Positions 1-10,334 of a DNA stretch of 64,000 nt are shown in pieces; position 1 is the stretch's first letter; each line of letters opens with the position of its first letter. Source of the stretch: Carettochelys insculpta. Lineage: Eukaryota > Chordata > Testudines > Carettochelyidae. The notes beneath the pieces are model-generated. The model had not been told where the DNA came from and searched no databases. It was given only the letters and a program-made list of their open reading frames with translations. The stretch is taken from assembly GCF_033958435.1 (NCBI RefSeq), contig NC_134139.1:205575501-205639500 (forward strand), given 5' to 3'. Position numbers and translations under genes: made by a program.

Positions 1-1095
1 GTTGAGAGGCGGGTTGCAATAGCTGTCTGGAAGCTGACCACTCCAGGCAGCTATCGCTCCATGGGACACCAGTTTGGAGTGGGAAAGGCCACAGTCGGGG
101 CCGTCATCATGGAGGTAAGGAGGCCCAGGCACGCACCCACTGGGAGGCGGGGGGGCCAGGTGTGGGCTTGGGGAGCGAGGGAGGGAGGGGCCAGGTGTGG
201 AGCTGGAAAGAGAGGGGTACCAGGGAGGGACGGGCTGGGCAAGTGGGGTACCCAGGGAGGTGCCTGGGAGGGGGGCCTCGGGGAAGGGCCCTGGGGCACC
301 CTGCACAGCCTCATGGGCACCTGTGTTCCCTCCCAACAGGTGGTCCGTGCGCTTAACGCCATGTTGCTCCAGAGAGTCGTCCGACTCGGGGACCTGGACG
401 CAGCTGTCGCCAGATTCGCCTCCATGGGGTTCCCGAACTGCTTCAGGGCCCTGGATGGGACCCACATCCCCATCCATGCCCCGGACCACAGTGGAGGAAG
501 ATACATCAACTGCAGGGACTACCACTCCGTGGTCCTGCAGGCCATGGTGGACAGTCGGGGCCGCTTCCAGGATGTGTACATGGGCTGGCACGGCTGCACA
601 CACGATGCCCGTGTTTTTAGGAACTCGGGTCTGTGCCTCCGGCTGGAGGCGGGGACCTACATCCCTCAGAGGGAGATCCCTCTGAGGGACACCACCGTGC
701 CCCTCTGCCTTGTGGTGGACATGGCCTACCCCCTCCAGCCCTGACTCATGCGCCCGTACACTGGCCACCTCAACGCCAGCCAGGCGCGGTTCAATGCCTG
801 CCTGAACCATGCCCACCAGGTGGTGGAGAGAACATTTGGCCGTCTGAAGGGCCACTGGCGGTGCCTCCTTGCCCGACTGGATGTCAGCCTCCAGAAGATC
901 CCCCAGGTTGTGGGTGCATGCTGCATGCTCCACAACATCGTTGAGAGCAAGGGGGAGGCTTTTGTCCAGGGGTGGACGGTTGACGCCAGCACGGGCTTCC
1001 TCCAGCCGGCCGCCTCACCCAGCCGCCAGGCCCACCATGAGGGGGTACGGGTCCGCGAGGCCCTGCGAGCCCACATCGATCAGGGAGACCCCTGA
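1..1095 (+). pseudogene. Harbinger DDE transposase (HARBI1-like), partial, one in-frame stop
   Basis: This encodes the nuclease that cuts and rejoins Harbinger ends. The window opens inside the first visible exon (1-114, reading V-E-R-R-V-A-I-A from base 1), which covers the helix-turn-helix region around SMGHQFGVGKATV. A GTAAGG donor follows at 115 and a CCCAACAG acceptor ends at 339, giving a 225-bp intron divisible by three that happens to stay open. Exon 2 (340-1095) carries the catalytic triad: Asp in ALDGTHI (454-456), Asp in VVDMAYPL (718-720) and Glu in VVERTFGRLKGHW (826-828). One TGA at 742-744 sits where relatives usually have Trp in PWLM. The frame is unchanged after it and runs on to the true stop at 1093-1095. 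About 289 codons are visible, and the N-terminus is outside the window. With a single nonsense change this is a very young pseudogene or a near-active copy. Confidence 0.9.
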
Positions 1096-1215
1096 GCACC
1101 TCCCTGGCCTTCCCCAGAAGACCCCCCCCCCACACACAGCCCGCAATGCCCACACACTGCCCCCAACACCCGCACGCCACCCCCCCAACAAGCACACGCC
1201 TCCAGCTTTTTGGAA

Positions 1216-1221
1216 AATAAA
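1216..1221 (+). promoter_or_regulatory. Polyadenylation signal of the transposase gene
   Basis: AATAAA lies 121 bases after the transposase stop, in a C-rich then T-rich 3' UTR. It is the first canonical signal in the correct place for this gene. Confidence 0.6.
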
Positions 1222-1280
1222 ACCTTTTTTTTTAACCGGATAACTTGTTTGATTCAACAAAGAAACTGCAACTAATCTAC

Positions 1281-1324
1281 AAAAAGGGGGACAACTATAT
1301 ACAAAAAGGGGGACAACTATATAC
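1281..1324 (+). repeat. Two perfect tandem copies of a 22-bp unit
   Basis: The unit starts AAAAAGGGGGACAACTATAT and ends AC. It occurs at 1281-1302 and again at 1303-1324 without mismatch, between the two convergent transposon genes. Confidence 0.9.
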
Positions 1325-1487
1325 ATGGGCCAACAGCCGAGCTGTCCGCCGGGCCCCCATCAGTCCGGGGTGGGGGTAGAGGGGTGAGCCCTGGCGGGTA
1401 CGGCTCACAACCCCCTCCCCAGCGTCCGCGGTCCCCGGTGTGGCCGGCTGGGGGCTGGGACGACCGGCAGGTATGGCCAGGATGCCT

Positions 1488-2928
1488 TCATTCCCAGTGG
1501 GCTCTGTGGAGCTTGCCGGTGGTGAGGTGGGTGGGGTGGCAGGTGGGGCAGCAGGCGGTGAGGTGGGTGGAGCGGCAGGTGGGGCAGCAGGCGGAGAGGT
1601 GGGTGGAGTGGCGGGGAGGGTGGCCTGGGGGGCAGCGGGGGGGTGGGAGCTGGGCAACGGCCTCCCGGATCGACCTGGCTATGTCCCTGAAATGCCCCAT
1701 AAAGTCCTCCCATGCTGCCCACCGCTGGGTGGACTCCTCCCGCTCGAAACGGAGTCTTTCCTCTGCCACCTCCGTCTGCCGCCGGAGAGCTGCCAGGAGC
1801 TGAGGGTCCACCGGGGCCATCCCCAGAGTCCGGCGGTGGTGGGACCGTCCCTCTGGCCTTGGGGGTGTCTCCGGGAGCTGGCAGTGGCTGGCCTCTGGCG
1901 GGCTGTTGGGGACAACAGAGGGTGCCTGGCTGCCTGGGGCGTCAGATGCTGCAGCTGGAGAGAGGGAGAGAAGGAGGGGAAGTTTGTTAGTACAGTGCCC
2001 TGGCCCGTGGCCCGTTCTCTCCGCCCCCTCTTGGGTGCTGGGTCCCCGTCCCCATCGGTGGGTTTGATGTCCCTGTTGGCTGTCACCATGGCATTGTCCC
2101 CCCGGCCCCAGGGTCGAGACTGAGTTCTGTCCATGGATATGGGTGCTGACGGGCGCTGATGGCCGTGCCGCCATCCTGGGACTGTATTGCATCTGGGCAT
2201 TCGCAGGTTGGGGTCCGCTGGGGGTGTGTGAGGCTCCCGGTCGTGGCTGGTGCCCCTGCCCTGTGGCCCATGGGTGTGTGCTCTGTGGGGTACGTACCTG
2301 ACCGTCCATTGCCGCGGTCGGGGGAAGCCCGGTGGGCGGATGCCCAGCTAGTGCTCCGGGAGGGGAGGTCGATGAGGAACCCCCCTCCTCACTGCTGGAC
2401 CCCTCCTCCGCTGTCCCGAGGGGGGGGGGGCTCCTTAGGTGGGCCCCGGGGTGCGGGGCTGGACTCCAGGCCGGACTCCAGCTCCGAGGCCTGCTGGGAC
2501 TCATCGGCCATGGTGTCAAGGGTGGCTGGCGGGGAGGAGGTGTCCCAAGGGCCCAGGATGGCCCTGAACTCCCTGTAATAGGGGCAAGTGGCAGGGGCAG
2601 CCCCAGACCGGCTGGCCGAGTCCCGGGCCCGGGCGTACCCCTGCCGCAACTCCTTCACCTTACTCCGGACATGATCCGGAGTGCGGGCAGGGTGACCTCA
2701 GGTGGCCAGGCCCTCGGCCAGTAAGGTGAACGCTTCTGCGTTCCGCCGCTTGCTTCCCATCATGTGGAGCACCTCCTCCTTGCCCCAGAGCCCCAGCAGG
2801 TCTCGGAGCTTGGCCTCCGACTGGGAGGGGCCCCGTGTCCTTTTGGCCCCCTGCCTGGCTGCTGGGGGTGCCTGGGTCCCCTCAGGAGGGGAGCACTGGG
2901 GGCACTTGGGGGGCTGGCTTGAGGCCAT
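1488..2928 (-). pseudogene. Harbinger Myb/SANT-like DNA-binding protein, disrupted
   Basis: This is the transposon's second gene. In Harbinger elements the Myb-like partner is known to bind element ends and help bring the transposase to the nucleus and DNA. The likely start is MASSQPPKCP at 2926-2928. A trihelix/Myb-like domain follows (REAKLRDLLGLWGKEEVL-like: S-E-A-K-L-R-D-L-L-G-L-W, then RRNAEAF, VRSKVKELRQGY and CPYYREFRAILG). Two lesions are seen. A TGA at 2698-2700 lies between same-frame halves (probably CGA to TGA). A frame change occurs at the 11-G run 2420-2430, after which the acidic segment GTAEEGSSSEEGG continues. A CAG|GTACGT donor ends the first exon near 2298. The last exon starts near 1954 or 1948 and encodes a charged helical segment (LLAALRRQTEVAEERLRFE) ending in a Pro/Ala-rich tail. 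The exact splice phase and C-terminus were not resolved. Confidence 0.8.
1521..1619 (+). repeat. 36-bp minisatellite (about 2.7 copies)
   Basis: The unit GGTGAGGTGGGTGG...GGCAGGTGGGGCAGCAGGC repeats at about 1521, 1557 and 1593. On the - strand it encodes a repeating Pro/Ala/Thr/Ser tail at the end of the Myb-like protein. The adjacent G runs may cause further frame changes. Confidence 0.75.
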
Positions 2929-3368
2929 GGGTGGAGGCAGTGGGAATCGGGGCCTCAGAGAAGCGTGCAGGGCTAGCACATGCCTGTGCTGCTGCCTGCA
3001 CGCTCTCAGCTTCCTGCCACAGGAAATCCGGGTCTGTTGTGCCTTTAAGGCTGCTGCTCGCGGGGACCATAGAGCCCCGCAGGGGCTGGACAGAGTGTCT
3101 CTCAACCCCTCAGCTGATGGCCACCATGGAGGACCCCGCAATTTCGAAGTAGCGGGACGTGGATCGTCTACACACACCCTACTTCGACATTGAACGTCGA
3201 AGTAGGGTGCTATTCCCATCCGAGGATGGGAATAGCGACTTCGATGCCTCGCCGCCTAACATCGATTTCAACGTCAAAATAGCACCGGGCGCGCATAGAT
3301 GCGACGGGTGCTACTTTGATGTTGTGCTGGCTGCTTCGAAGTAGCTGGCTAGCGTAGATGCACCCACT

Positions 3369-3500
3369 ACGGCTTATTTCGAAATAGGCGCTATTCCTTG
3401 TACAATGAGGTTTACCTAGTTTGAAATAGTGGTTGCATTGTGCAGACACTAGGATAGTTATTTCAAATTGACTTTTCTGTCTAGATCTACCCTTAGATGA
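3369..3500. mobile_element. Fragment of another TTCGA-rich MITE
   Basis: Just outside the Harbinger end, GGCTTATTTCGAAATAGG, TTTGAAATAGTG and TAGTTATTTCAAATTG resemble MITE interiors elsewhere in the window, and the stretch ends in TAGATCTACCCTTAG. The Harbinger copy may have inserted into this MITE, but its left part would lie outside the window. Confidence 0.4.
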
Positions 3501-3554
3501 GTCACTTAACCTCTGAGCTGCAGTTTATCTAAGTGTGTCATATAGGTCTGGCTG

Positions 3555-4145
3555 ATGTGAAATTTAAGAAGGAAATAGCGACTAGAATAGCGAATGCCAG
3601 AACAAGTTTGAAGGCGATGGGTAAGATCTGGAAAAGCAAAGCAGTTAGGTTAGGAAATGAAGCTGGGCGTCTTGAAAACATGTGTATTCAGCAGCACGTT
3701 GTACGGATGTGAGACGTGGGTGGTGATAACAAAAGATCCGAAAAGAAGAATATTGGCATTCGAAAGGAGTTGTTATAGAAAGATTCTGAGAATAGGATGG
3801 ATGCAGAAGGTCACCAATGAGGAATTATACAGAAAGATACAGATGAAAGAGAACCTACTGCAGAAGGTTATAAAACGGAACCTACAACTGTGTGGGCATA
3901 TTTGCAGAATGAATGATGAATGAAAAATCAAGACCCTCGTATTTGGCATAATGGACGTCTCAAATAGGAGAGGCAGACCCCACAGAGAATGGAGAGATGA
4001 TGTAGTAGCTGGGTGTGGAGCTGGTCTACAGAAACTAAGCCACTCTGCACTGGACAGGGAAAGATAGAAGGAAATAGTGAGAGGGCATCAGACTCCAACA
4101 GGTGCTGAGCCCATGGTTATTGATGATGATGATGATGATGATGTT
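3555..4145 (+). mobile_element. LINE 3' end: reverse-transcriptase C-terminal region with (GAT)n tail
   Basis: Reading frames give the typical end of a non-LTR polymerase: LYGCETWVV, RRILAFERSCYRKILRI, VTNEELYRK, then LCGHICRMND and RRGRPHREWRDDV after frame breaks. The copy ends in seven to eight GAT units at about 4115-4143, the microsatellite-like tail expected of a LINE 3' terminus. It is 5'-truncated and interrupted by stops and frame changes. The clade is uncertain (not CR1; RTE or R4/Dong-like are candidates). Confidence 0.7.
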
Positions 4146-7100
4146 GTGAGATTTGATTAATACATGTGAAATGTTTTGAACATGTTGGCTTTGATAAGCT
4201 CTATAGCTGGGATATACGCCTGTCATGACTGCAACAGTTAACAGTGGATTAAATATGAGCAAATGGTAGTGTCTGGAGGTTGAGTTAATTGAATTTAACT
4301 TGCATGATTCATTCACTGATCAATAGACAGATTATAAACCTATCAAAATTAAAAAAGACATTCTGCTGTTTGCTACCAAATAGATATCCTAACAGCTAAT
4401 AATGGTCATTCAGCTACAGCCAGCATCATACTGTTCTTTGGCCTTAATACACCCTGAACAGTTGTACACAAGGTGCTCTAAGGAACTCTCACTGTGCAGC
4501 AATAGGGGCCACGTGGAGCGTTCGTGTGTGCATGCTGGAGCACAGTAGATATACAGCCCCGTGTGCCCCACACTAAATCATCATGTAAACATGCCTCTCA
4601 TCTTGCTGCGACACCTCCAGCCATGCTTCCTACTGGCACTCATGCCAGATCTCTTCTCACGGATGGAAGGTCAGATCCACTGAAATCCAAAGGCCTGGCA
4701 ACTTTATTTCTGCAATTGGAGCAGGAAAACATATCCAGAATGTAGACGACGTCAGTGAGAGTCCTGTTGAATCTTGAAACCCCCCTATTTTTATATTCCT
4801 ACAGAAACCATTGCAACAATTATTTCTTTCTGAAAATCCAGTCATGTAGCCTTAGACTTTGCTCTGTGATTTGCATTTACCATAACAGGTGCAACACTTG
4901 TAATCTGCTGTCATTCTCCATTTCATTAATCTTTGCCAAAGGCACTGTGATGCTCCTAGGTGAGCAGGGATAATCTAAGTTTTCCAGACATTATGTAAAT
5001 TTATTATGGAGGCAGAAGGAGCAGTGTAGAATGTGTCACATCCAAAATTACTCTCTTTTGGCTGCTTAAAGGATGTTGACTGTCTGTGGCTTCTTCTTTC
5101 TCAGACTGTTTATTCATGCTCCATAGGCACCCTGATCTTTAGTATTTGTGTAAACTGAGGTAAACCCAAAATGTGTCTTCATTTTCAAATTACTCTGATT
5201 TTCTTGATTAGTGGAATATTTATGGGGCTGAAATAATGCAAGATCCAGGGTTTTTATGGAATTTCCATCCTTTCAGGTTAAAAATATCATCAGAAGCCCA
5301 AGGGCCAGGTTTTTTCAGTCCCATAACTGGTTCTGAGGCATGGGACCTGTGGACAGTAGGATGTCTATCACACTTGCAGCTCTGCATTAAGACAACAACC
5401 ACAATCAGATCTCAAGTTTGAGGCTTCAGCCAGTCATGGAGAAGAAGGATTGTTTTTTCATTGGCGCAACACTGACTAAATGTGTTATGGGGGATTTTTC
5501 TGTGTGTTTATTGTCCTTCCTTTCAGGCATCAGTGGCTGCCATCACCAGACACAGGGCAAAGGATGGGGTGGGCCAGTGCTGTGAGGTTTCAGAGTGAAT
5601 TTTTTTTCTAGACGCCTGGCTGGTGTTTCTTGCCAACATGCTCATACTCATTACCAGATTTGGTGATGGAGCGAAATATCTCCTCAGTTTGGATATGCAG
5701 GAGACTTGGAGGGATTTTGGTTTGATTTGGTGTCCTCTTCAGCATGGAATGTGGCTTGCCTGCTGGTGTTTGCATATCTCACCTAGTCATGCCCCTGCCC
5801 TGGCAGCGGCCTCAGCTTTGGTGGCATTTGTTTCTCCTGAAGGTACGCAGTTAAGTCTTCTGAGGACTGAATAGGTTTAGACTAACTGAAGTAATTGGGT
5901 TCAGAGTAGGATTGTGGGGCTAAAACGGAATGACCTGCGTTGCACAAGAGGTAGATTGGATACTCTAATAGTTTTTTCTGGCCTTATATTTAGACGAAGG
6001 GGCAGTGAGGTTACTGAGGCACTCTCAAGAGACAGGTTCACTGAAAGATTTATATAAGACCCTCAAAGGAAACAAATAGAGGATAAATCTGCAATTGGTA
6101 CATGGGATTGAACTTGATGAGCTAGAATCACTTCTCCAGCTCTGTTTTGTATTATAGCAGTGTACATGTGCATCAGAAATTCAGCCCTGTCACATTTCAA
6201 CTCAGAAGTTAACAGTAGTGTGCATTTATGCATAAATTGCAGTGCCATCATTACATCGTTATAAGCCCTGGTCCGTCCATTGTGAGTGCTAGACAACATT
6301 CTGTTGCTAGGCATTTTATGGAAGAAGAGGCTGGGTGGTTGGGCGCAGCCCTATATAAACACCCTATACACATTGTAATAATCTTTATACAAAATATGCT
6401 GTGTAAGATATCATCTGCAAACTAATGGCTTAATAATATCATGGTGAAATGTATGTAGCAATTTTATACGTAAAGCTATGAACATAAGCTGAAGTCAAGA
6501 CTGAAGTGTGGTCAGCAGACAAAATCTAGGGAGTGAGTAAACCCATGTCTCAGAGAACCACCTGGCAAGTGGCCATTTTTGGCAAGCCGTGAGGGTGGGC
6601 AGAAATAAGCAGATCTGTATTTCTGCAAACAACACCATGGACACTTTTCACCACCAGACTCATTGTCTCCATCCCCACAGTTGGAATGAACTTTATCTCA
6701 GGAGTCAGCCTCAAGAAAATGTATTTCAAAGAGTGACTGAAGTGCAAAAATGAGGGGCAAAAAAACAACCCAAGTTATCTCTCCATATACAGATCTCTGT
6801 CTTTCCTTAAGAAGACAAAAGAAACAGCTGTTTGACTTTGATAACGGGTGCTGGTTTAAAAATTTGGTCAGCAGCATTACTGGAAACATGTGGTAAGGGA
6901 TTTCACCTTGAACCAAGTCCAGCTTGTAACATTTTTGTACTAAGAAATATTTAATATATAATTTTTATGTCTCTTCTAACCATGTCTGACTTTAATGGCT
7001 TCTGCTAGTACCCTCTTAAAACTGATCTCCTTGTAGTAAATTAGGCTAGTTTTTTTCTTTAATCAAAACCAATCCAGTGTGGTGAACTGTATAGGTAATT

Positions 7101-7379
7101 CTAGGGAGGGCAGCAAACTTGTATAGCAATCCCGTTAGAGAGACAGCAGATCAAATATATCTGGACATTGCAGCACACATAGTTTTTGGGGAAAATTCTG
7201 AGCTAGGAGTGTTTTGGCGTGACCCTGCAAGCGGTAGCCAAAGCTGGATTTCACAGAGGTCTCAATCATCTTCCGCAATACAAGGGCAAATTCCCCACCT
7301 TTGATATTGGCAGGAATGGCACCCATCCTTAACTTAATTTACTTCTTCCACTTACTTCCACTTCTTGTGGAGATGCCAT
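4146..7379. other. No gene; AT-rich intron-like sequence
   Basis: No convincing coding segment is seen. A short CR1 3'-end-like remnant (TTGCACAAGAGGTAGATTGG...TCTGGCCTTA) lies near 5935-5995. The rest looks unique or too decayed to classify. Confidence 0.5.
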
Positions 7380-7985
7380 CACTGGACCTAACATGATCAG
7401 GGTTCATATTCCTGTAACACCACTAATGTTATGTATGCCATCATGTGCCAGCAATGCCCCTTTGCTATGTATATTGGACAGACTGGACAGACACTTTGCC
7501 AAAGAATGAATGGACACAAATCAGACATTAGGAATCTGAATACACATAAACCAATCTGAGCATTTCAGTGGAGCAGGCCATAGCATTCAAGGTCTGAGAA
7601 CCTGCATTCTAAAACAAAGAGACCATAACGCCAGATTACAAAGGGAGACATCTGGATTGAAGTTCATTCTCAAGTTTGATACTTCACACCGTGGTCTCAA
7701 CAAAGGGCATTACATTACAAGGACAGTTTCCCCATCTTTGATATTTATAGTGACCTCAGACAGCCCACTTACCTTAATAGACACTTGCAGTAAGTAATTT
7801 TTCCCCCTTCCCCTGCTTGTCTCTCCCACAGCTTCCATTCTAGGTAGCTGATTCATCAGTTTTCATGTGTCAGTTTATTTTTATCAGAATCTTCCAGATC
7901 TGAAGAAGTGAGTCTGTCCCACAAAAGCTCATCACCTAATAAATTATTTTGCTAGTTTTTAAAGTGTAACATGACTGTTTTTCAC
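7380..7985 (+). mobile_element. Penelope-like element remnant with GIY-YIG endonuclease segment
   Basis: The frame 7425-7559 reads NVMYAIMCQQCPFAMYIGQT followed by GQTLCQRMNGHKSDIRN. This is a GIY-YIG signature (YAI...YIGQTGQ, Arg in the QRM helix, then His). Penelope-like retroelements carry this endonuclease after their reverse transcriptase. It follows the C-x2-C segment seen in such elements and stops at 7557-7559; later same-element sequence is broken. The 3' tail at about 7895-7980 (TCTGAAGAAGTGAGTC...CACAAAAGCTCATCACC...AATAAATTA) matches tails at 8.1, 22.1 and 41.9 kb. Strongly degenerate, with no reverse-transcriptase part recognised upstream. Confidence 0.7.
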
Positions 7986-8087
7986 TTTTTCCACAGGCCC
8001 TATCAATGACAGTGACTCCCACTTTTTTCCTTCTTTTTCTCACCCATCCCCTGCTGTATAAACCCTGGAGTCTTATTTTTGCTCCAA

Positions 8088-8178
8088 ATCTGATGGGGTG
8101 GTTCTTACCCACAAAAGCTCATTACCTAATAAATTAAACTGTTAGTTTTTAAGGTGCTAGAGGACTGCTTGTTTTTGG
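8088..8178 (+). mobile_element. Second Penelope-type tail copy
   Basis: CTGATGGGGTGGTTCTTACC, CACAAAAGCTCATTACC, AATAAATT and TTAAGGTGCTAGAGGACTGC repeat the tail found at 7.9 kb in the same orientation. The tandem tails sit about 190 bp apart. Confidence 0.65.
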
Positions 8179-8184
8179 GAAGCC

Positions 8185-9600
8185 AGAGTGACTCTGATGT
8201 GCAGCCAGCAGGCTGCAGCTCTACAGAAACACTCAACCCGGGACAACACAAGAAATTACAGACCAGTCAGCTTAACTTCAGTGCTGTGGCATATGATGGA
8301 ACAAGTAATTAAGAAATCCATCTGCAAACATCTGGAAGATAACGGGGAGATAGATAACAGTCAGCATGGATTTATCAAGAACAAATCATGTCACACCAAC
8401 CTGATAGTTTTCTTTGATATGATAACAGGCTTTGTGGATAAAGGGGAAGTGTAGATGCAGTATATCTGGACTTCAGTAAGGTATATGATATAATATCAGA
8501 TAACCTTCTTATCAGTAATCTAGGAAAATGCAACCTAGATGGGATTACTATCAGGTATGGGCATAACTGGTTGGATAACTGTTCATGTAGAGTATTTATT
8601 AAGGGTTCACAGTCATGCTGGAAGGAAATAACAAGTGGGGTTCCACAGTGGTCAGTTTTGGGCCAGTTCTGTTCAATATCTTCATCAATTATTTAGATAA
8701 CAACTGAGACAGTATGCTCATCAAATTTGCAGATGGTACCAAGCTGGGAGGGGTTGCAGGTGCTTTAGAAGATAGGGTCAGAATTCAAAATGATCGGGAC
8801 AAACTGGAGAAATGGTCTGAGGAAAATAGGATTACGTTTACGAAGGACAACTGAAAAGTACTCCACATAGACAGGAACAATCAGTTTCATCCATAGAAAA
8901 CATGAAGTGACTCCCTAGGATGGAGTACTGCAAAAAGGGATCTGTGGATCATAGTGGACCACAAGCTAAGTATGAGACAACAGTGTGACACTGTTGAGAA
9001 AAAGCAAATGTGATTCTGGGATGCATTAATGGAGTGTTGTGAGCAAGACACAAGAAGTAATTCTTCCCCTGTACTCTGCACTTATTAGGCTTCAGTTGGA
9101 GAACTGTGTCCAGTTCTTGTCTCCACATTTTAGGAAAGATGTGAAGAAATTACAGAGTGTCCAGAGAAGAACAACTAAAATGATTAAAGGTCTAGAAAAT
9201 ATAATTAGAAGAGTAAAAGAACTGGGTTTGTTTAGTTTGGAAACGAGAAGTCCGAGAGGGGACCTGATAGCAGCTTTCAGGTACCTAAAAGGGTTTTTAC
9301 AAGGAGGAGGGAGAAAAATTATTCTCTTTAACCATTGCTTTAGGAAAAGAAGCAATCGACTTAATTGCAGCAAGGAAGGTTTAGGTTGTACATGAGGGGA
9401 AATGTTCTGTCAGGGTGGTTAAACATTGGAATAAATTGCCTGGGGTGGTTGTAGAATCTCCATCATTGGAGATGTGTAAGAACAGGTTGGATAAATATCT
9501 TACAAGCATGATATAGATGGTGCTTGGTCCTGCCGTGAAGGCAGGGGACTGGACTTAATGATCTCTAGAAGTCCCTTGCAGTTCCACTATTCTGTGATTT
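8185..9600 (+). mobile_element. CR1 LINE, 5'-truncated, degenerate ORF2
   Basis: The copy covers the reverse transcriptase from NYRPVSLTS (near 8255) through QHGFIKNKSC, the active-site region, [27 protein letters not shown] and [16 protein letters not shown] to the CR1 3' end (GACTGGACTTAATGATCTCT...ATTCTGTGATTTA, about 9590). The active-site box reads F-A-D-G (8726-8737) where functional polymerases have F-A-D-D. Several stops and frame breaks confirm it is dead. Confidence 0.9.
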
Positions 9601-10334
9601 AAGGCTTAATCTGCCTGCTGGCTGATTGTTTGTGAGGGTGCAAGTTGAGAGCTACAGCAGCAAAGCATTGTGAGGTGCCCCAGATTGCAGGACAGGTGGT
9701 GACTCAACCCCTCACTGTTATGGATTGCTCCCTGTAATGTGATGGTTGTGTAATGAAGGAGAAGCAGGGAGTTCTTTGAAGCTATAAATGCCTCATCCCA
9801 TGAGAGGACAGTTTAAAAACTGGCAGTGAAGCATCTGCAAAAGCAGTGAGTGGCACAATTGCTTTAGAAATAATCCAGCTCAATTTACTCCAATAAACTT
9901 CTTTGTGCAGTGTTAGAAGAAAGTAATTCCATGATTCTTTACTGTTGTCATGCGACAGCAGCCCACGCACCTTCCCTCACAGTGGTGTTCAATGAGACAA
10001 CTTTCTCTGGGTTCATTTTCACAGCTGGTAAAAAAAAACTGCTTCCCTTTCTGATCCCAGACAGCATTTCAGACTGGTTATGCCTGCCATGTTCACATAC
10101 AGCGCTCACATGTAGAGAGGGATCATTGAGAGAGGATTAGCCCTCTCTTGAGAGACACTGAATGCAATGCAACCTGTACATGGGACTGAGTTCTGAAAAT
10201 ATGTAATTCTTGCTCCAAAAATGAAGTCTGTGGGCTAAAATCCACCTTGACAGGCATTGCCATTAATGTCAATAGGGTCGCACACGGGTTCATATCATGA
10301 CAAATGCATTCATGAATCAAGGCCAGAAGACCAT

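Larger units (their letters stand above)
1..3365 (+). mobile_element. Autonomous-type PIF/Harbinger transposon, right-hand part (left end outside window)
   Basis: The segment holds a DDE transposase gene (+) and a convergent Myb/SANT-like gene (-), the two-gene layout known for animal Harbinger transposons. The right end at about 3365 is set by homology: from roughly 3045 to 3365 it matches the right ends of the ~710-bp elements at 23.0, 27.0 (inverted), 28.1, 53.7 and 57.0 kb. It finishes in a degenerate form of their shared terminus (CGTAGATGCACCC against GTAGACGCAGCC). ACT follows the end, but the partner duplication lies beyond the left edge, so the target site cannot be confirmed. The element is GC- and CpG-rich compared with the AT-rich sequence around it. 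Confidence 0.85.

Noticed and set aside
1..744. Transposase as a functional single-frame gene from the ATG at 61
   Set aside because: The 115-339 segment has clear intron borders, and the frame stays open there only because the intron length is divisible by three. The coding sequence also extends upstream of the window and past the stop at 742-744.
4115..4143. Independent GAT microsatellite
   Set aside because: It directly follows a LINE polymerase end in the correct orientation, so it is better explained as the LINE tail.
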